Numbered from the stretch's first letter, positions 9,069 to 18,689 are shown. The stretch is 64,000 nucleotides of DNA from an uncultured Coriobacteriaceae bacterium (GCA_947426865.1 CANEFS010000001.1:174139-238138), one strand, 5' to 3'. Numbers and translations are program-made. Notes: generated by a model from the letters alone, not told the origin.

Positions 9069-9257
9069 TTAGCCTCTGACGAGGTTTCCCTTCTTCAAAC
9101 AACGCGTGCAAACGTTAATCTTTGTTTTCTTTCCGTTTTGCAACACGGAGACTTTCTGGATATTGGGCTTAAATTTGCGGTTGGAAACGCGGTGGGAGTG
9201 GCTGATGGAATGACCAGCAACCGAGTGCTTTCCGCAGATATCACATACTTTTGACAT
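9069..9257 (-). CDS. rpmB: 50S ribosomal protein L28
   Basis: This 62-residue protein of the large subunit begins MSKVCDICGK. Two CxxC pairs (CDIC near 5-8 and CTRC near 53-56) show the zinc-binding form of L28. The ATG with its first base at 9257 follows AGGAG on the minus strand; a longer in-frame start five codons upstream lacks a suitable SD. The gene stands alone on the minus strand, with its terminator at 9003-9036. Confidence 0.95.
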   Translation of the reverse strand: MSKVCDICGKHSVAGHSISHSHRVSNRKFKPNIQKVSVLQNGKKTKINVCTRCLKKGNLVRG

Positions 9258-9548
9258 GTCTACTCCTGGCAACTAATTTCTTCGGAAAGATTTTAACAAA
9301 CTTTTCTTTCCGTTTATCTTTGCGTTTTGCGAGTTCAAAACTATACCACAGAGTTTTAAATAAAGCTATAATTTAAAGCCGCTAAAAAATGAAGGCGGCC
9401 AGCGACTCATAAATCGCAAGAACCAAACGCAACCGCAAATGCACTAACATCACGCAACAAAAGCGTCCACGTGCGCCTCAGCAGCAAGAATCATAGGCAA
9501 TCACACGCGCCGCCTCAGCAAGATTCAACAAAACACGGGAGAGAAAAC
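9258..9548. promoter_or_regulatory. Divergent spacer between rpmB and the ABC exporter
   Basis: The 290 bases carry no gene that I accept. A perfect -10 hexamer TATAAT on the plus strand lies at 9367-9372, without a clear -35 box. On the minus strand TATAGT (9340-9345) could serve rpmB. From about 9418 to 9535 the plus strand is C/A-rich and G-poor. Confidence 0.4.
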
Positions 9549-12056
9549 GTGTCGATTTTTAAATTCCTGAAAGGCCATGTTCTTGGCGTTTTTGTTATCT
9601 GCATCTTCCTCATCTTCGAGGCAATCTTCGAACTTCAGCTCCCCACCATCATGAGCGAAATCATCGATGTTGGCATCCAGCAGTCTGGCATCGAGTATCC
9701 CACGCCTAAGCGCATCAGCGCCAAAGACCTCGCTGAGCTGGAGATGTTCATGACTGACGACGACATCGCCCTCGTCGAGAAAAGCTATTCGGCGCCCAAC
9801 GAAAACGGCACGCGCTTCCTCAACAAAAACGTGACAGATAAAGAAAAAGCGGCCACGGGCTCTCTAGGCTCCGCTCTTTCGCTTCCGGAATGCGCGGCTA
9901 TCTCTCTCAAAGACGGCGTTGATCTCACAACGATAACCAAGGAGGCCCAGTCGCCTCAGACGCCATCGGGAATGGATTTTTCCAAGATGCTGCAAAATGA
10001 CGATCAAAATGTCCTTCTCGGAAGCATGAGAGAGGCCTTTAAGGACGGAAAAATCGACTTGGAGGAGGTCTACACACTCTACAACGAAGGCATCATCACT
10101 AAAGAGATGCTCTTGCAAGATACGGAGAGAATCAGCGCGCAGATGGGGGAGATTTCCGGCTCGATTGTGAGCCAGCGCGCCATTTCTTACGTCCAAGAAA
10201 TCTACAAGGACCAGGGGCTTAACCTCGACAATATGCGCATGGACTACCTGGTCAAGACCGCCTGGCGCATGCTGGGTGTTGGCATTGGCATGGGGGCCTC
10301 CGCCATCATCGTGGCGTTTTTGGCCTCGCGCATGGCCGCAAAAATTGCGCAAAATACCCGCTCTGCGCTCTTCTCGAAGATTATGAATTTTGGCGCGGCA
10401 GAAATCGACAAGTTCTCAAACGCTTCGCTTATCACGCGCTCGACAAACGACGTGACGCAGGTACAGATGGCCATCGTCATGCTGCTTCGCATGGTCTTTC
10501 TTGCACCCATCATGGCAATCGTAGCGCTCGTGCAAGTGAGCGTTTTGCAATCCGGACTTGAATGGATTATCGCCGTGGCCGTCATTGTCATCGCCGCTGT
10601 TATGGGAACGCTTTTTGGCCTCACGATGCCCAAGTTCAAGCGCATGCAGTCGTTAATTGACCGCGTTAACCTTGTGGTCAGAGACATGCTCGACGGCTTG
10701 CTGCCCATTCGCGCCTACGTCCGCGAGGACTACGAGGAGGCCCGCTTTGAGAAAGCCTCCAAGGCGCTCATGAAAACGCAGCTCTTCACGAACCGAGCCA
10801 TGTCGCTCTCGATGCCTGTCATCATGCTCGTCATGAATCTCATCAGCCTTCTCATCGTTTGGGTGGGCGCGAGCGCCATCGACACGGGAAGTCTCCAAGT
10901 AGGAACGATGATGGCCTTCATCTCGTACACGATGGAGATCGTTATCAGCTTCATGATTTTGGCGATGGTGGCCATCATGCTTCCGCGCGCAGACGTTTCG
11001 GCCAAGCGTATTTTCGAGGTCATGCAAGAGCCTATCTCGGTTAAAGATCCCGAGAAACCCCTCGCGCTTCCCGCCGCCCGCGACGCTTCTCTGACCTTTG
11101 ATAACGTCACCTTCAGCTATCCTGGCGCCGACGCTCCCGTCTTAAGAAACATTAGTTTTACCACGCACCCTCACGAAACCGTGGCCATCATTGGGCCGAC
11201 AGGCTCGGGTAAGTCGACGGTCGCGAAACTGATTCCGCGCCTTTTCGACCCGACGGAGGGAAAGATCACGCTTGACGGTGTCGACATTAAGGACGTCTCC
11301 CTTGAGAACCTTCGCGATCGGGTTGGGTTTGTGCCGCAGGAAGGCCTGCTTTTCTCGGGAACGATTGAGGACAACATCAAGTTTGCCGACTCTGCCATCA
11401 CCGACGAGATGATGGAGGAGGCCGCAGGTATCGCCCAAGCTAAAGACTTCATCGAGGAAAAAGAGGACGGCTACCAATCGCACGTGGCGCAAAAGGGTGC
11501 CAATGTCTCGGGCGGCCAGCGCCAGCGCCTCTCTATCACGCGCGCTCTGGCAAAAGACCCCGAAATTCTCGTGCTAGACGACTCGTTTTCTGCCCTTGAC
11601 TACGTCACCGACGCCAAGCTTCGCAAGGCTCTTGCAGAAAAGAAGGGCGCGATGGCACAGATTGTGGTGGCCCAGCGCGTCGCCTCCATCATGCACGCCG
11701 CAGAGATTATCGTGCTGAACGATGGCGAGATGGTCGGCCGCGGCACGCACGAAGAGCTCCTCAAAACCTGCCCCACCTACCTTGAGATTGCATCGTCGCA
11801 GCTCTCTAACAAGGAGTTGGGCATGACGGACAAAGAGGTCGAGAAAATTCTCGCAAGCTCGGAAGAAAATATTGAGAACCAAGAGACCTCTGAGATTCAC
11901 ACCCTCGAGAAAGACGAGGCTGCCCAGAACGTAGAGAAGCCCGCAGGCAGAAACGCTGAAAAGAGCACCGTCGCTCCCCGCAACGCCGCCTCATGCAGCG
12001 ACGCCCCCCGCAACGACGTTCCACGCAACGTTACTCCGAAAGGAGGTGATGCGTAA
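9549..12056 (+). CDS. ABC exporter half-transporter with degenerate catalytic site and large extracellular insert
   Basis: This protein of about 835 residues is one half of a type I ABC exporter of the LmrC/YheI kind. The first membrane helix (about 5-25) is separated from the second by some 180 hydrophilic residues, far more than the usual short loop. The nucleotide-binding domain has Walker A GPTGSGKST near 549, signature VSGGQRQR near 653 and Walker B ILVLDDSFSALD near 672. Asp replaces the usual catalytic Glu, as in the degenerate subunit of heterodimeric exporters. A C-terminal tail of about 60 residues contains repeated PRN units. The GTG at 9549 follows CGGGAGAG; an upstream GTG at 9471 is possible. 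It overlaps the next half-transporter by one base. Confidence 0.87.
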   Translation: MSIFKFLKGHVLGVFVICIFLIFEAIFELQLPTIMSEIIDVGIQQSGIEYPTPKRISAKDLAELEMFMTDDDIALVEKSYSAPNENGTRFLNKNVTDKEKAATGSLGSALSLPECAAISLKDGVDLTTITKEAQSPQTPSGMDFSKMLQNDDQNVLLGSMREAFKDGKIDLEEVYTLYNEGIITKEMLLQDTERISAQMGEISGSIVSQRAISYVQEIYKDQGLNLDNMRMDYLVKTAWRMLGVGIGMGASAIIVAFLASRMAAKIAQNTRSALFSKIMNFGAAEIDKFSNASLITRSTNDVTQVQMAIVMLLRMVFLAPIMAIVALVQVSVLQSGLEWIIAVAVIVIAAVMGTLFGLTMPKFKRMQSLIDRVNLVVRDMLDGLLPIRAYVREDYEEARFEKASKALMKTQLFTNRAMSLSMPVIMLVMNLISLLIVWVGASAIDTGSLQVGTMMAFISYTMEIVISFMILAMVAIMLPRADVSAKRIFEVMQEPISVKDPEKPLALPAARDASLTFDNVTFSYPGADAPVLRNISFTTHPHETVAIIGPTGSGKSTVAKLIPRLFDPTEGKITLDGVDIKDVSLENLRDRVGFVPQEGLLFSGTIEDNIKFADSAITDEMMEEAAGIAQAKDFIEEKEDGYQSHVAQKGANVSGGQRQRLSITRALAKDPEILVLDDSFSALDYVTDAKLRKALAEKKGAMAQIVVAQRVASIMHAAEIIVLNDGEMVGRGTHEELLKTCPTYLEIASSQLSNKELGMTDKEVEKILASSEENIENQETSEIHTLEKDEAAQNVEKPAGRNAEKSTVAPRNAASCSDAPRNDVPRNVTPKGGDA
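12039..12050 (+). promoter_or_regulatory. Very strong ribosome binding site for the second ABC subunit
   Basis: AAAGGAGGTGAT matches the complement of the 16S rRNA 3' end over twelve bases and sits five bases before the ATG at 12056, inside the 3' end of the upstream gene. It should ensure efficient synthesis of the second subunit. Confidence 0.85.
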
Positions 12057-13867
12057 TGCCAGCAGGAATGGGACCTGGATCCAAACAAACGACCGAGAGG
12101 GCAAAGGACTTTAAGGGAACAATCTTTACCCTCTTGCGCTACATGAGAGGCCACAGCATTGCCGTCGCCTTCGCTCTCATCTGCGCCATTGCAAGCACGG
12201 CTTTCAACGTAATCGGTCCTGACATCTTAGGAAAAATCACGACGAAAATATTTGAGGGCCTCATGGGGAGAGTCCAAGGCGGCGCAGGCATCGACTTCGA
12301 AGGCATCGGCAAGATTATGGCTATCCTTATCTGCCTTTACCTGGCCTCTTGTCTCTTCTCTTTCATCCAAGGCCTTCTGATGACGAGTGTGACGCAAAAA
12401 ATCTGCTTTAAGCTGCGCGCCCAAATCGTAAACAAAATCGCCCACGTCCCCATGGAATACTTCGAGGACCACTCAAAAGGCGACGTCTTAAGCCGCATCA
12501 CCAACGACGTCGATACGCTGGGTGCCTCGCTCAACCAGACCATCTCGCAGGTCATCACCTCAGTCACGCAGATGATTGGCGTTACCATCATGATGTTTGT
12601 CATCTCGCCGATTCTCGCGGGTCTCACCCTGCTCGTCATTCCGGTGTCGCTCGTGCTTGTCGGCATCGTCGTGCACTTCTCGCAAAAATACTTCGTCGCC
12701 CAGCAAACCAAGCTCGGAGACGTCAACGGCGTCGTCGAGGAGGACATTGGCGGCCACACCATCATTCAACTTTTCAACCGAGAAAAGAAGAGCGAGTCGG
12801 CCTTCAACCTCATCAACGACGACCTCTACAACAGCGCTTGGAAAAGTCAGTTCCTCTCCGGTTTGCTGCAGCCTGTCATGATGTTCGTCTCGAACATGGC
12901 CTACGTGATGGTGGTTGTGGTCGGAGCGATGCTCGCCGTCGCGCAAATGATTACGGTCGGAGACATCCAGGCATTCATGCAATACGCTCGCAACTTTACG
13001 ACACCCATCACGCAGCTCGCCAACGTTTCGAACATGCTCCAGTCGATGGCAGCCTCCGCCGAGCGCGTCTTTGAATTCCTCGCCGCCCCGGACGAGGCCG
13101 AGCCAGAAGTTCCCGAGAAACCCAAGCTGGTAAACGGCGCGGTGTCTTTCTCGAATGTGGAATTTGGCTACGTGCCTGACCAAACGGTCATTACCGACTT
13201 CACCTCCGCGGCAAAGCCAGGGCAAACCATCGCCATCGTGGGTCCCACTGGAGCCGGCAAGTCGACGCTCATGAAACTGATGCTTCGCTTCTACGACGTG
13301 CGAAAAGGCTCGGTATCGGTGGATAATTTGGACGTTAAAAAGTGGGAGCGCGCCACGCTTCGCAAAAACTTTGGCATGGTGCTTCAAGACTCCTGGCTTT
13401 TTGAGGGAACTATCAGGGAAAACGTCCGCTACGGGCGTCTGGACGCGACCGATGAAGAGGTGGAAGAGGCTTGCAGAATTGCCTCCTGCGACCACTTTAT
13501 TCACACGCTTTCAGGAGGTTACGATTTCTGCATCAACGAGGCGGCCACCAATATCAGCCAAGGCCAGCGCCAGCTCATCACGATTGCGCGCGCCGTTTTG
13601 GCCGACCGCCCCATCCTCGTGCTTGACGAGGCAACCTCAAACGTCGACACGCGAACCGAGGTTCTTATCCAGCGCGCGATGGACAAGCTTATGGAGGGGC
13701 GCACCAGCTTTGTCGTGGCCCACCGCCTCTCGACCATCAAAAACGCCGACGTCATTCTCGTTATGCGCGACGGCGATGTCGTCGAGACAGGCACGCACAA
13801 AGAGCTTCTCGCCGCTAACGGATTCTATGCCAACCTTTACAACTCGCAGTTTGCCGACTGCGAGTAG
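12056..13867 (+). CDS. ABC exporter half-transporter, catalytic partner
   Basis: This 603-residue protein has six predicted membrane helices followed by an ATPase domain. Walker A is GPTGAGKST near 396, the signature is the variant NISQGQRQL near 501, and Walker B is ILVLDEATSNVD near 520 with the catalytic Glu present. A canonical Walker B paired with SQGQ is the LmrD/TM288 arrangement and complements the Asp-containing partner encoded immediately upstream. Together they should form a heterodimer with one active and one degenerate ATP site. The substrate, lipid or drug-like, cannot be inferred. Confidence 0.9.
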   Translation: MPAGMGPGSKQTTERAKDFKGTIFTLLRYMRGHSIAVAFALICAIASTAFNVIGPDILGKITTKIFEGLMGRVQGGAGIDFEGIGKIMAILICLYLASCLFSFIQGLLMTSVTQKICFKLRAQIVNKIAHVPMEYFEDHSKGDVLSRITNDVDTLGASLNQTISQVITSVTQMIGVTIMMFVISPILAGLTLLVIPVSLVLVGIVVHFSQKYFVAQQTKLGDVNGVVEEDIGGHTIIQLFNREKKSESAFNLINDDLYNSAWKSQFLSGLLQPVMMFVSNMAYVMVVVVGAMLAVAQMITVGDIQAFMQYARNFTTPITQLANVSNMLQSMAASAERVFEFLAAPDEAEPEVPEKPKLVNGAVSFSNVEFGYVPDQTVITDFTSAAKPGQTIAIVGPTGAGKSTLMKLMLRFYDVRKGSVSVDNLDVKKWERATLRKNFGMVLQDSWLFEGTIRENVRYGRLDATDEEVEEACRIASCDHFIHTLSGGYDFCINEAATNISQGQRQLITIARAVLADRPILVLDEATSNVDTRTEVLIQRAMDKLMEGRTSFVVAHRLSTIKNADVILVMRDGDVVETGTHKELLAANGFYANLYNSQFADCE

Positions 13868-13944
13868 GGAGACGATAAGGCCGAGAAACCCCCGCGCGAC
13901 GTGGGCTATGCGTGAACCATGCGCGGGCCTTCGCCGACGCAACG

Positions 13945-14003
13945 CCGGCCGCACCAGCAAGCCACTGCCGCAGAGCCCTTGCCGCCCGGCCGCGCCAGCA
14001 AGC
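13945..14003 (+). repeat. GC-rich spacer with duplicated 18-mer
   Basis: The 250-base spacer between the ABC genes and asp23 is GC-rich and carries two copies of an 18-mer beginning CCGGCCGC, at 13945-13962 and 13986-14003. They differ at one base. The plus strand here is richer in C than G. A CCGAGAAA octamer lies at 13881-13888, close behind the ABC stop. No gene is seen. Confidence 0.6.
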
Positions 14004-14061
14004 TGCCGCCAGCCGCTGCCGCCACTCAGCTGCTGCCGCACTGGACACCCGCATGATTGGG

Positions 14062-14067
14062 TATAAT
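14062..14067 (+). promoter_or_regulatory. Probable -10 box of the asp23-fakA operon
   Basis: A perfect TATAAT lies 51 bases ahead of the asp23 start. The best -35 candidate, TGGACA at 14043-14048, is only 13 bases away, which is too close for a standard promoter. The call therefore rests on the -10 box. Confidence 0.5.
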
Positions 14068-14118
14068 GTCGAGGTGCAAAAAAAAGGTAAAAAACCAAAC
14101 TTTGATAAGTAGGTTCTT

Positions 14119-14532
14119 ATGTTTAAAAAGAAAAAGAAGGACGAAGATCTCGAGGAAAACGAAGAGATGAACCCAGAAGAAGTGGGGGGCTCTCTTCAGA
14201 TTTCAAACGACGTTATCGCAGATCTTGTAGGATATGCGGCGCTGACTTGCTACGGCGTTGTCGGCATGCAAAACACGAAGACAACCGAGGCACTCGCAGG
14301 CGTCATTCCTCTCCATCCTTCTCGCAAAGGTATTGAGGTAGAACAAATCGACGGTCGCCTTACGGTCACTATGCACGTCATTATCGACTCGGGCACGAAG
14401 CTTGCCTCTGTCAGCAAGAACCTGAAAGATAGCGTTGAATTTATTTTAGAAACGTGCGCGCAAATTGACGATTGTGATGTCCGTGTCGTCATCGGCGGCA
14501 TTACCAGAAAGAAACCAGCTCGGAGTATTTAA
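14119..14532 (+). CDS. Asp23/Gls24 family envelope stress protein
   Basis: This 137-residue protein belongs to the Asp23/Gls24 (YloU) family, membrane-associated or cytoplasmic proteins of Gram-positive bacteria linked to envelope stress. The core LQISNDVIADLVGYAALTCYGVVGM is typical. The N-terminus is a very charged stretch of Lys then Glu. It overlaps the next gene by one base at TAATG. The pairing of a small Asp23 protein with a DAK-type kinase is widespread in Gram-positives. The exact cellular role is not settled. Confidence 0.88.
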   Translation: MFKKKKKDEDLEENEEMNPEEVGGSLQISNDVIADLVGYAALTCYGVVGMQNTKTTEALAGVIPLHPSRKGIEVEQIDGRLTVTMHVIIDSGTKLASVSKNLKDSVEFILETCAQIDDCDVRVVIGGITRKKPARSI

Positions 14533-16292
14533 TGATTGTTGAAGTAATAAATAACTGTTTTCCTCTGGCAGCTGCTGCTGTTGAGAATCGCGCCAACGAG
14601 ATTAACAAGCTAAACGTTTTCCCGGTGCCCGACGGCGACACGGGAACGAATATGAGCCTCACGCTTAAAACCGTGGTGGCAGAGGTTATCAAGCTTCCGT
14701 CTCGCGCGACGATGAAAAAGACGGCCGAGGCCATTACCCACGGTTCTCTCATGGGCGCCCGCGGAAATTCTGGCGTTATCACCTCGCAAATCCTCCGCGG
14801 TCTGGCAGAGGGCCTCATCCCCGCCAAGCACGACCCCATCACCACAGAAGAGCTCGCCTTCGCCTGGCGCAATGCAAAGAAGGTGGCCTACCAGGCCGTA
14901 CGCAAGCCCGTACAAGGAACAATTCTGACGGTTGTCTCGGACGTTTCCGAGAAAGCCGACCAACTTGCAAAGCAACACGCAGACTTGAACGACGCCCTCG
15001 CCGAGCTCGTCAAAGAGGCCTACGAGGCTGTGGCTCGCACACCTGATTTGCTGCCTGTTTTGAAAGAGAATGGCGTGGTTGACTCGGGCGCGTTTGGGTT
15101 CGCCGTTTTTATGGAAGCCTTCATCAACGCCTACCTGGGAATTAACACGACTTCTTCATTTTCGCCGATGATTGATATGAATGAGGCCGAGAAAGCTAAG
15201 GTAAACGAGCACGTTCATATTCAAGTGAACGACGATTGGGAGGGCTCGGAGTACCGCTATTGCACAGAATTTCTCTTCAAGGCGAACAACAAAAACTTCA
15301 ATGAGAAGAAAAACCTTTCCTACCTGGCCTCCCAAGGCGATTGTGAGCTTCTCGTGGGCATAAATCCGGACTTCAAAATCCACGTTCACACGAACGAGCC
15401 GGACAAAGTTCTCAATCACATGCTTCGCCAAGGACAGATTTTTGAGGTCTTTATCCACAATATGGACCTCGAGGCAAAAGATAGAACTGAGTCGATTGCT
15501 CGCGACCAGGAGGCAGAAGCTGGCGCTGCAGGTGCCGCAGCCGGAGCCGCTGGCGCCGCCGGATCCACCGATGCGGCTAGCGCAGGCACTAAAACGGCCA
15601 AGAAGAAAAAGGCGAAAGGTCCGCGCGCGCCCAGAGGATTTGTCGCGGTTTGTGCAGGCTCAGGAGAAGCCGACATCCTTCGCTCCCTGGGCGTTGACAC
15701 CATCGTCCAAGGCGGCCAAACCATGAACCCCTCCACCGCTGACTTGGTCGAGGCCATCGAAGACACCCACGCCGCAGAAGTCATCGTCCTTCCCAACAAC
15801 TCCAACGTCCGTATGGCCGCAGAGGCGGCAGCCTCCGCTATCAAAGACTGCGAAGTTGCTGTTGTTCCCACAAAAACAGTTCCGCAAGCCTTCTCGGCAA
15901 TGTTTGTCAACGAGCCCGACTTGCCCCTCGCTGACCTCGTCGCTGCCATGGAAGAGGCGGCAGGAGACGTCCGAGGCGGGGAAGTGACAACGGCGGTGCG
16001 TGACTCTAAAGCCGCCGACAACACCAAGATAAGAAGGGGTGACGTCATCGGCATCGAAGACGACGAGATTTTGGTCGTCGGGAAAAACGTTGACGCCGTC
16101 ACTATCAAGCTCATCAAAACTATGCAGACCGAGGAAGAGGGCGACATGCTCACGATTCTCGCCGGCTCTGACATGGACGATGCGCATTTCAAAAAGCTCA
16201 CCGCCAAGATCGAGAAAACCTTCCCGGATCTGGAAGTCGACGCTCAAAGGGGAGAGCAACCCCTCTATCCCATTATTTTCTCGATCGAATAA
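14532..16292 (+). CDS. fakA: DAK-domain fatty acid kinase (FakA/YloV type)
   Basis: In the FakA family the N-terminal DAK2 domain phosphorylates fatty acids held by a FakB partner, for entry into phospholipid synthesis. The nucleotide motif VFPVPDGDTGTNMSLTL lies at about 32-48 and GARGNSGVITSQILRG at about 74-89. The C-terminal half is the DegV-like domain usual for the family. Between the halves, about 320-365, lies an Ala/Gly-rich then Lys-rich linker that is clearly low complexity. Its start overlaps the asp23 stop. No fakB gene is in this window, so the partner must be encoded elsewhere. Confidence 0.88.
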   Translation: MIVEVINNCFPLAAAAVENRANEINKLNVFPVPDGDTGTNMSLTLKTVVAEVIKLPSRATMKKTAEAITHGSLMGARGNSGVITSQILRGLAEGLIPAKHDPITTEELAFAWRNAKKVAYQAVRKPVQGTILTVVSDVSEKADQLAKQHADLNDALAELVKEAYEAVARTPDLLPVLKENGVVDSGAFGFAVFMEAFINAYLGINTTSSFSPMIDMNEAEKAKVNEHVHIQVNDDWEGSEYRYCTEFLFKANNKNFNEKKNLSYLASQGDCELLVGINPDFKIHVHTNEPDKVLNHMLRQGQIFEVFIHNMDLEAKDRTESIARDQEAEAGAAGAAAGAAGAAGSTDAASAGTKTAKKKKAKGPRAPRGFVAVCAGSGEADILRSLGVDTIVQGGQTMNPSTADLVEAIEDTHAAEVIVLPNNSNVRMAAEAAASAIKDCEVAVVPTKTVPQAFSAMFVNEPDLPLADLVAAMEEAAGDVRGGEVTTAVRDSKAADNTKIRRGDVIGIEDDEILVVGKNVDAVTIKLIKTMQTEEEGDMLTILAGSDMDDAHFKKLTAKIEKTFPDLEVDAQRGEQPLYPIIFSIE

Positions 16293-16304
16293 ACGCAAGA
16301 AACC

Positions 16305-18665
16305 ATGAGCCCGCTGCGCCTTAGTTCCGCCTCGCCCCGCATCGCGACGAGCCTGACGCAGGACGCCTCAATTGGCTCGCTTCGCTACGTTTCAAAAGAG
16401 CGCGAGGAAGCTTTTTTGCGTATCGACATCACAACCGTGCGCGAGCTTCTTCTCTCGCTGCCATATCGTTACATCGATGTGAGCTCGGTAACGCCGATTG
16501 CCCGCTCCATGATGGCACAGAAAACAACGGTGTTTGGCGTGGTAGACTTCATAAAAACGAAAACGCCACGTCCTCGCTTTTCTATCGTCGAAGTCTTCAT
16601 CCGAGACGCCTCGGGCGTGCTTTGCCTGACGTTTTTTCGTCAGCCTTGGGTCCTGCAGAAGCTGAAGGTTGGCGATGGCATTATCGCCACTGGAACGATT
16701 TCGATGAACGCCGGCTTCAAGCAGATTTCCTCTCCTTTGTACGAGGTGGTTTATGTTGCCGAGAAAAGCAACGGGGCACAGGGCAAGTCCGGAGAGAGCG
16801 CAGGCGCGAAGCCGGGGCGCAACGCAGCCGCCAAGCCGGGGCGGAACGCCAACCTCAAACAAGAAAGCGCAGCCGGCACAGACATCCCCAAAGAAATCAA
16901 AGTACGCACGCCCGTCGTCCCCATCCATCACGCAACAGAGGGTCTCTCGGTGGGATGGTTGCGGCGCATCATGAGCGAGGCGGTCCAGGTCTACGGCAAC
17001 CGCCTAGACTTCGTGCCGGCAAGCTTTATCGTAAAAAATCGCCTGATGACAGAGGGTAACGCTCTACGCCAAGCTCACTTTCCCTCGTCTCTCACAGAGG
17101 CCGCCCGCGCCAGAAAGCGCCTTGCCTACGACGAGCTTCTTTGCCTGCAGCTTGCTTTGCGCACGCGCAAGGATTTGCTCGCAAAGCACCAATTAGCGCA
17201 GAGCCACAAAGGGTCCGGCAAAATTCAAAAGCCCGGCAAGCTCTTTGAAACTCTTCAGCAAAAACTTCCCTTCCAGCTGACCGAGTCGCAAGAGGCCGCT
17301 CTTTCCTCAATCCTTCGCGACATGGAAAGCGAAAACCAGATGCATCGCCTCCTTTTAGGAGACGTTGGGTCTGGCAAGACCATCATTGCCGCCTTCGCGC
17401 TTGCGGCCGCAGCCGACTCAGGCATGCAAGGCGCAATCATGGCGCCCACCTCGGTTTTGGCCTTCCAATACGCCGAGAAGCTCGGGCCCCTCTTTGACGC
17501 CGCGAATATCACCTGGTGCGTTTTGACGGGCGCTACTCCGCTCTCAGAGCGCGAAGGGCTTCTCGAAAAAATCGAGAAAGGCGAGATAAACGTGGTCTTT
17601 GGAACGACCGCGATACTCTCGGAGGATGTGACGTTTAAGGATTTGTCGTTTGTGGTGGTTGACGAGCAGCATCGCTTTGGGGTGAATCAGCGCGCGCTGC
17701 TGTCGAAAAAGGGGAGTGGCCCGGACGTGCTCTCGATGAGTGCAACGCCCATTCCGCGCACGCTGGCACTCTCAATTTACGGGGATGTGGATGTGACTTC
17801 ACTGAAGGGGCGGCCCGTTGCAGGTGCCGGCATTTCTAGCACGATTGTTTCGCAGGAGAATTTGGACATCGCCTACAAGGCCATTAACGAGGCCGTTTCT
17901 GCAGGTCAGCAGGCATATGTTATCTGCCCCTTGATTGAGCCGCAAGAAACGAACCCTCAAGATATTCAAGAAGATGGCTTCAATCTGGTGAACGACCCCT
18001 CGGCGCCGGTAGTGCGCTCCACGAAAAAGTCGTCCAAGCAAACGGCCACCGCAAACCTCACCGCCGCCCTTCCCACTTTTGAGCGCTTCAAAAGCACTAT
18101 CGCACCCAACGCAAAAGTGGGCCTTCTAACGGGCCGCATGACAGGTCCTGAAAAAGACCAGGTCATGCAAGATTTCTACGACGGAAAGATTCAAATTCTC
18201 GTCTCCACCACTGTCGTCGAGGTCGGTGTCGACGTACCCAACGCCACCTGCATGCTCGTCATGGACGCCGACCGCTTTGGGCTTGCCACCCTCCATCAGC
18301 TCAGAGGCCGCGTGGGCCGAGGAGAAATTTCTGGCAAAGTTTTCTTTCACACCTGTGCTAAGAAGAACTCGAAAGCACGGCACCGCCTTGATCTTCTCGA
18401 GAAAACCGACGACGGCGCTGAGCTCGCAGAACTTGACCTGAAGCTGCGCCATGAGGGGGACATTTTGGGGTATCGACAGTCGGGGCACGCCACTTTGCGC
18501 CTGGTGGATTTGGCCGAAGACGAAGACATTATTGCGGCGGCTCGAAACGATGCACTTACGATACTGAGCTCGGAGGCTTTTCTGAAGAGCTCTCTTGCCG
18601 TTCCTCTCATACACGAGATTGAGGAGCGCTACAAGCACTATTTCGACCAATCAATTACCTCTTAG
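16305..18665 (+). CDS. recG: ATP-dependent DNA helicase RecG
   Basis: RecG reverses stalled forks and processes branched recombination intermediates. The protein has the wedge (OB) domain in its first part, Walker A LLGDVGSGKTIIA near 347, DEQH near 455, SATPIPRTLALS in motif III and a RecG-specific C-terminal segment. At 786 residues it is about 100 longer than usual. The extra length is partly a Gly/Ala/Lys-rich insert around 150-195 with a duplicated AKPGRNA unit, plus another insert near 545-585 within the helicase half. It follows fakA by 12 bases and precedes rsmD and coaD, a common Gram-positive order. Confidence 0.95.
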   Translation: MSPLRLSSASPRIATSLTQDASIGSLRYVSKEREEAFLRIDITTVRELLLSLPYRYIDVSSVTPIARSMMAQKTTVFGVVDFIKTKTPRPRFSIVEVFIRDASGVLCLTFFRQPWVLQKLKVGDGIIATGTISMNAGFKQISSPLYEVVYVAEKSNGAQGKSGESAGAKPGRNAAAKPGRNANLKQESAAGTDIPKEIKVRTPVVPIHHATEGLSVGWLRRIMSEAVQVYGNRLDFVPASFIVKNRLMTEGNALRQAHFPSSLTEAARARKRLAYDELLCLQLALRTRKDLLAKHQLAQSHKGSGKIQKPGKLFETLQQKLPFQLTESQEAALSSILRDMESENQMHRLLLGDVGSGKTIIAAFALAAAADSGMQGAIMAPTSVLAFQYAEKLGPLFDAANITWCVLTGATPLSEREGLLEKIEKGEINVVFGTTAILSEDVTFKDLSFVVVDEQHRFGVNQRALLSKKGSGPDVLSMSATPIPRTLALSIYGDVDVTSLKGRPVAGAGISSTIVSQENLDIAYKAINEAVSAGQQAYVICPLIEPQETNPQDIQEDGFNLVNDPSAPVVRSTKKSSKQTATANLTAALPTFERFKSTIAPNAKVGLLTGRMTGPEKDQVMQDFYDGKIQILVSTTVVEVGVDVPNATCMLVMDADRFGLATLHQLRGRVGRGEISGKVFFHTCAKKNSKARHRLDLLEKTDDGAELAELDLKLRHEGDILGYRQSGHATLRLVDLAEDEDIIAAARNDALTILSSEAFLKSSLAVPLIHEIEERYKHYFDQSITS

Positions 18666-18689
18666 GCGGCATTTTTTGCGAGGCACATT

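Noticed and set aside
13371..14066. 231-codon plus-strand frame overlapping the second ABC subunit and the GC-rich spacer
   Set aside because: It is out of frame with the ABC ATPase motifs, Arg/Ser-rich and without SD.
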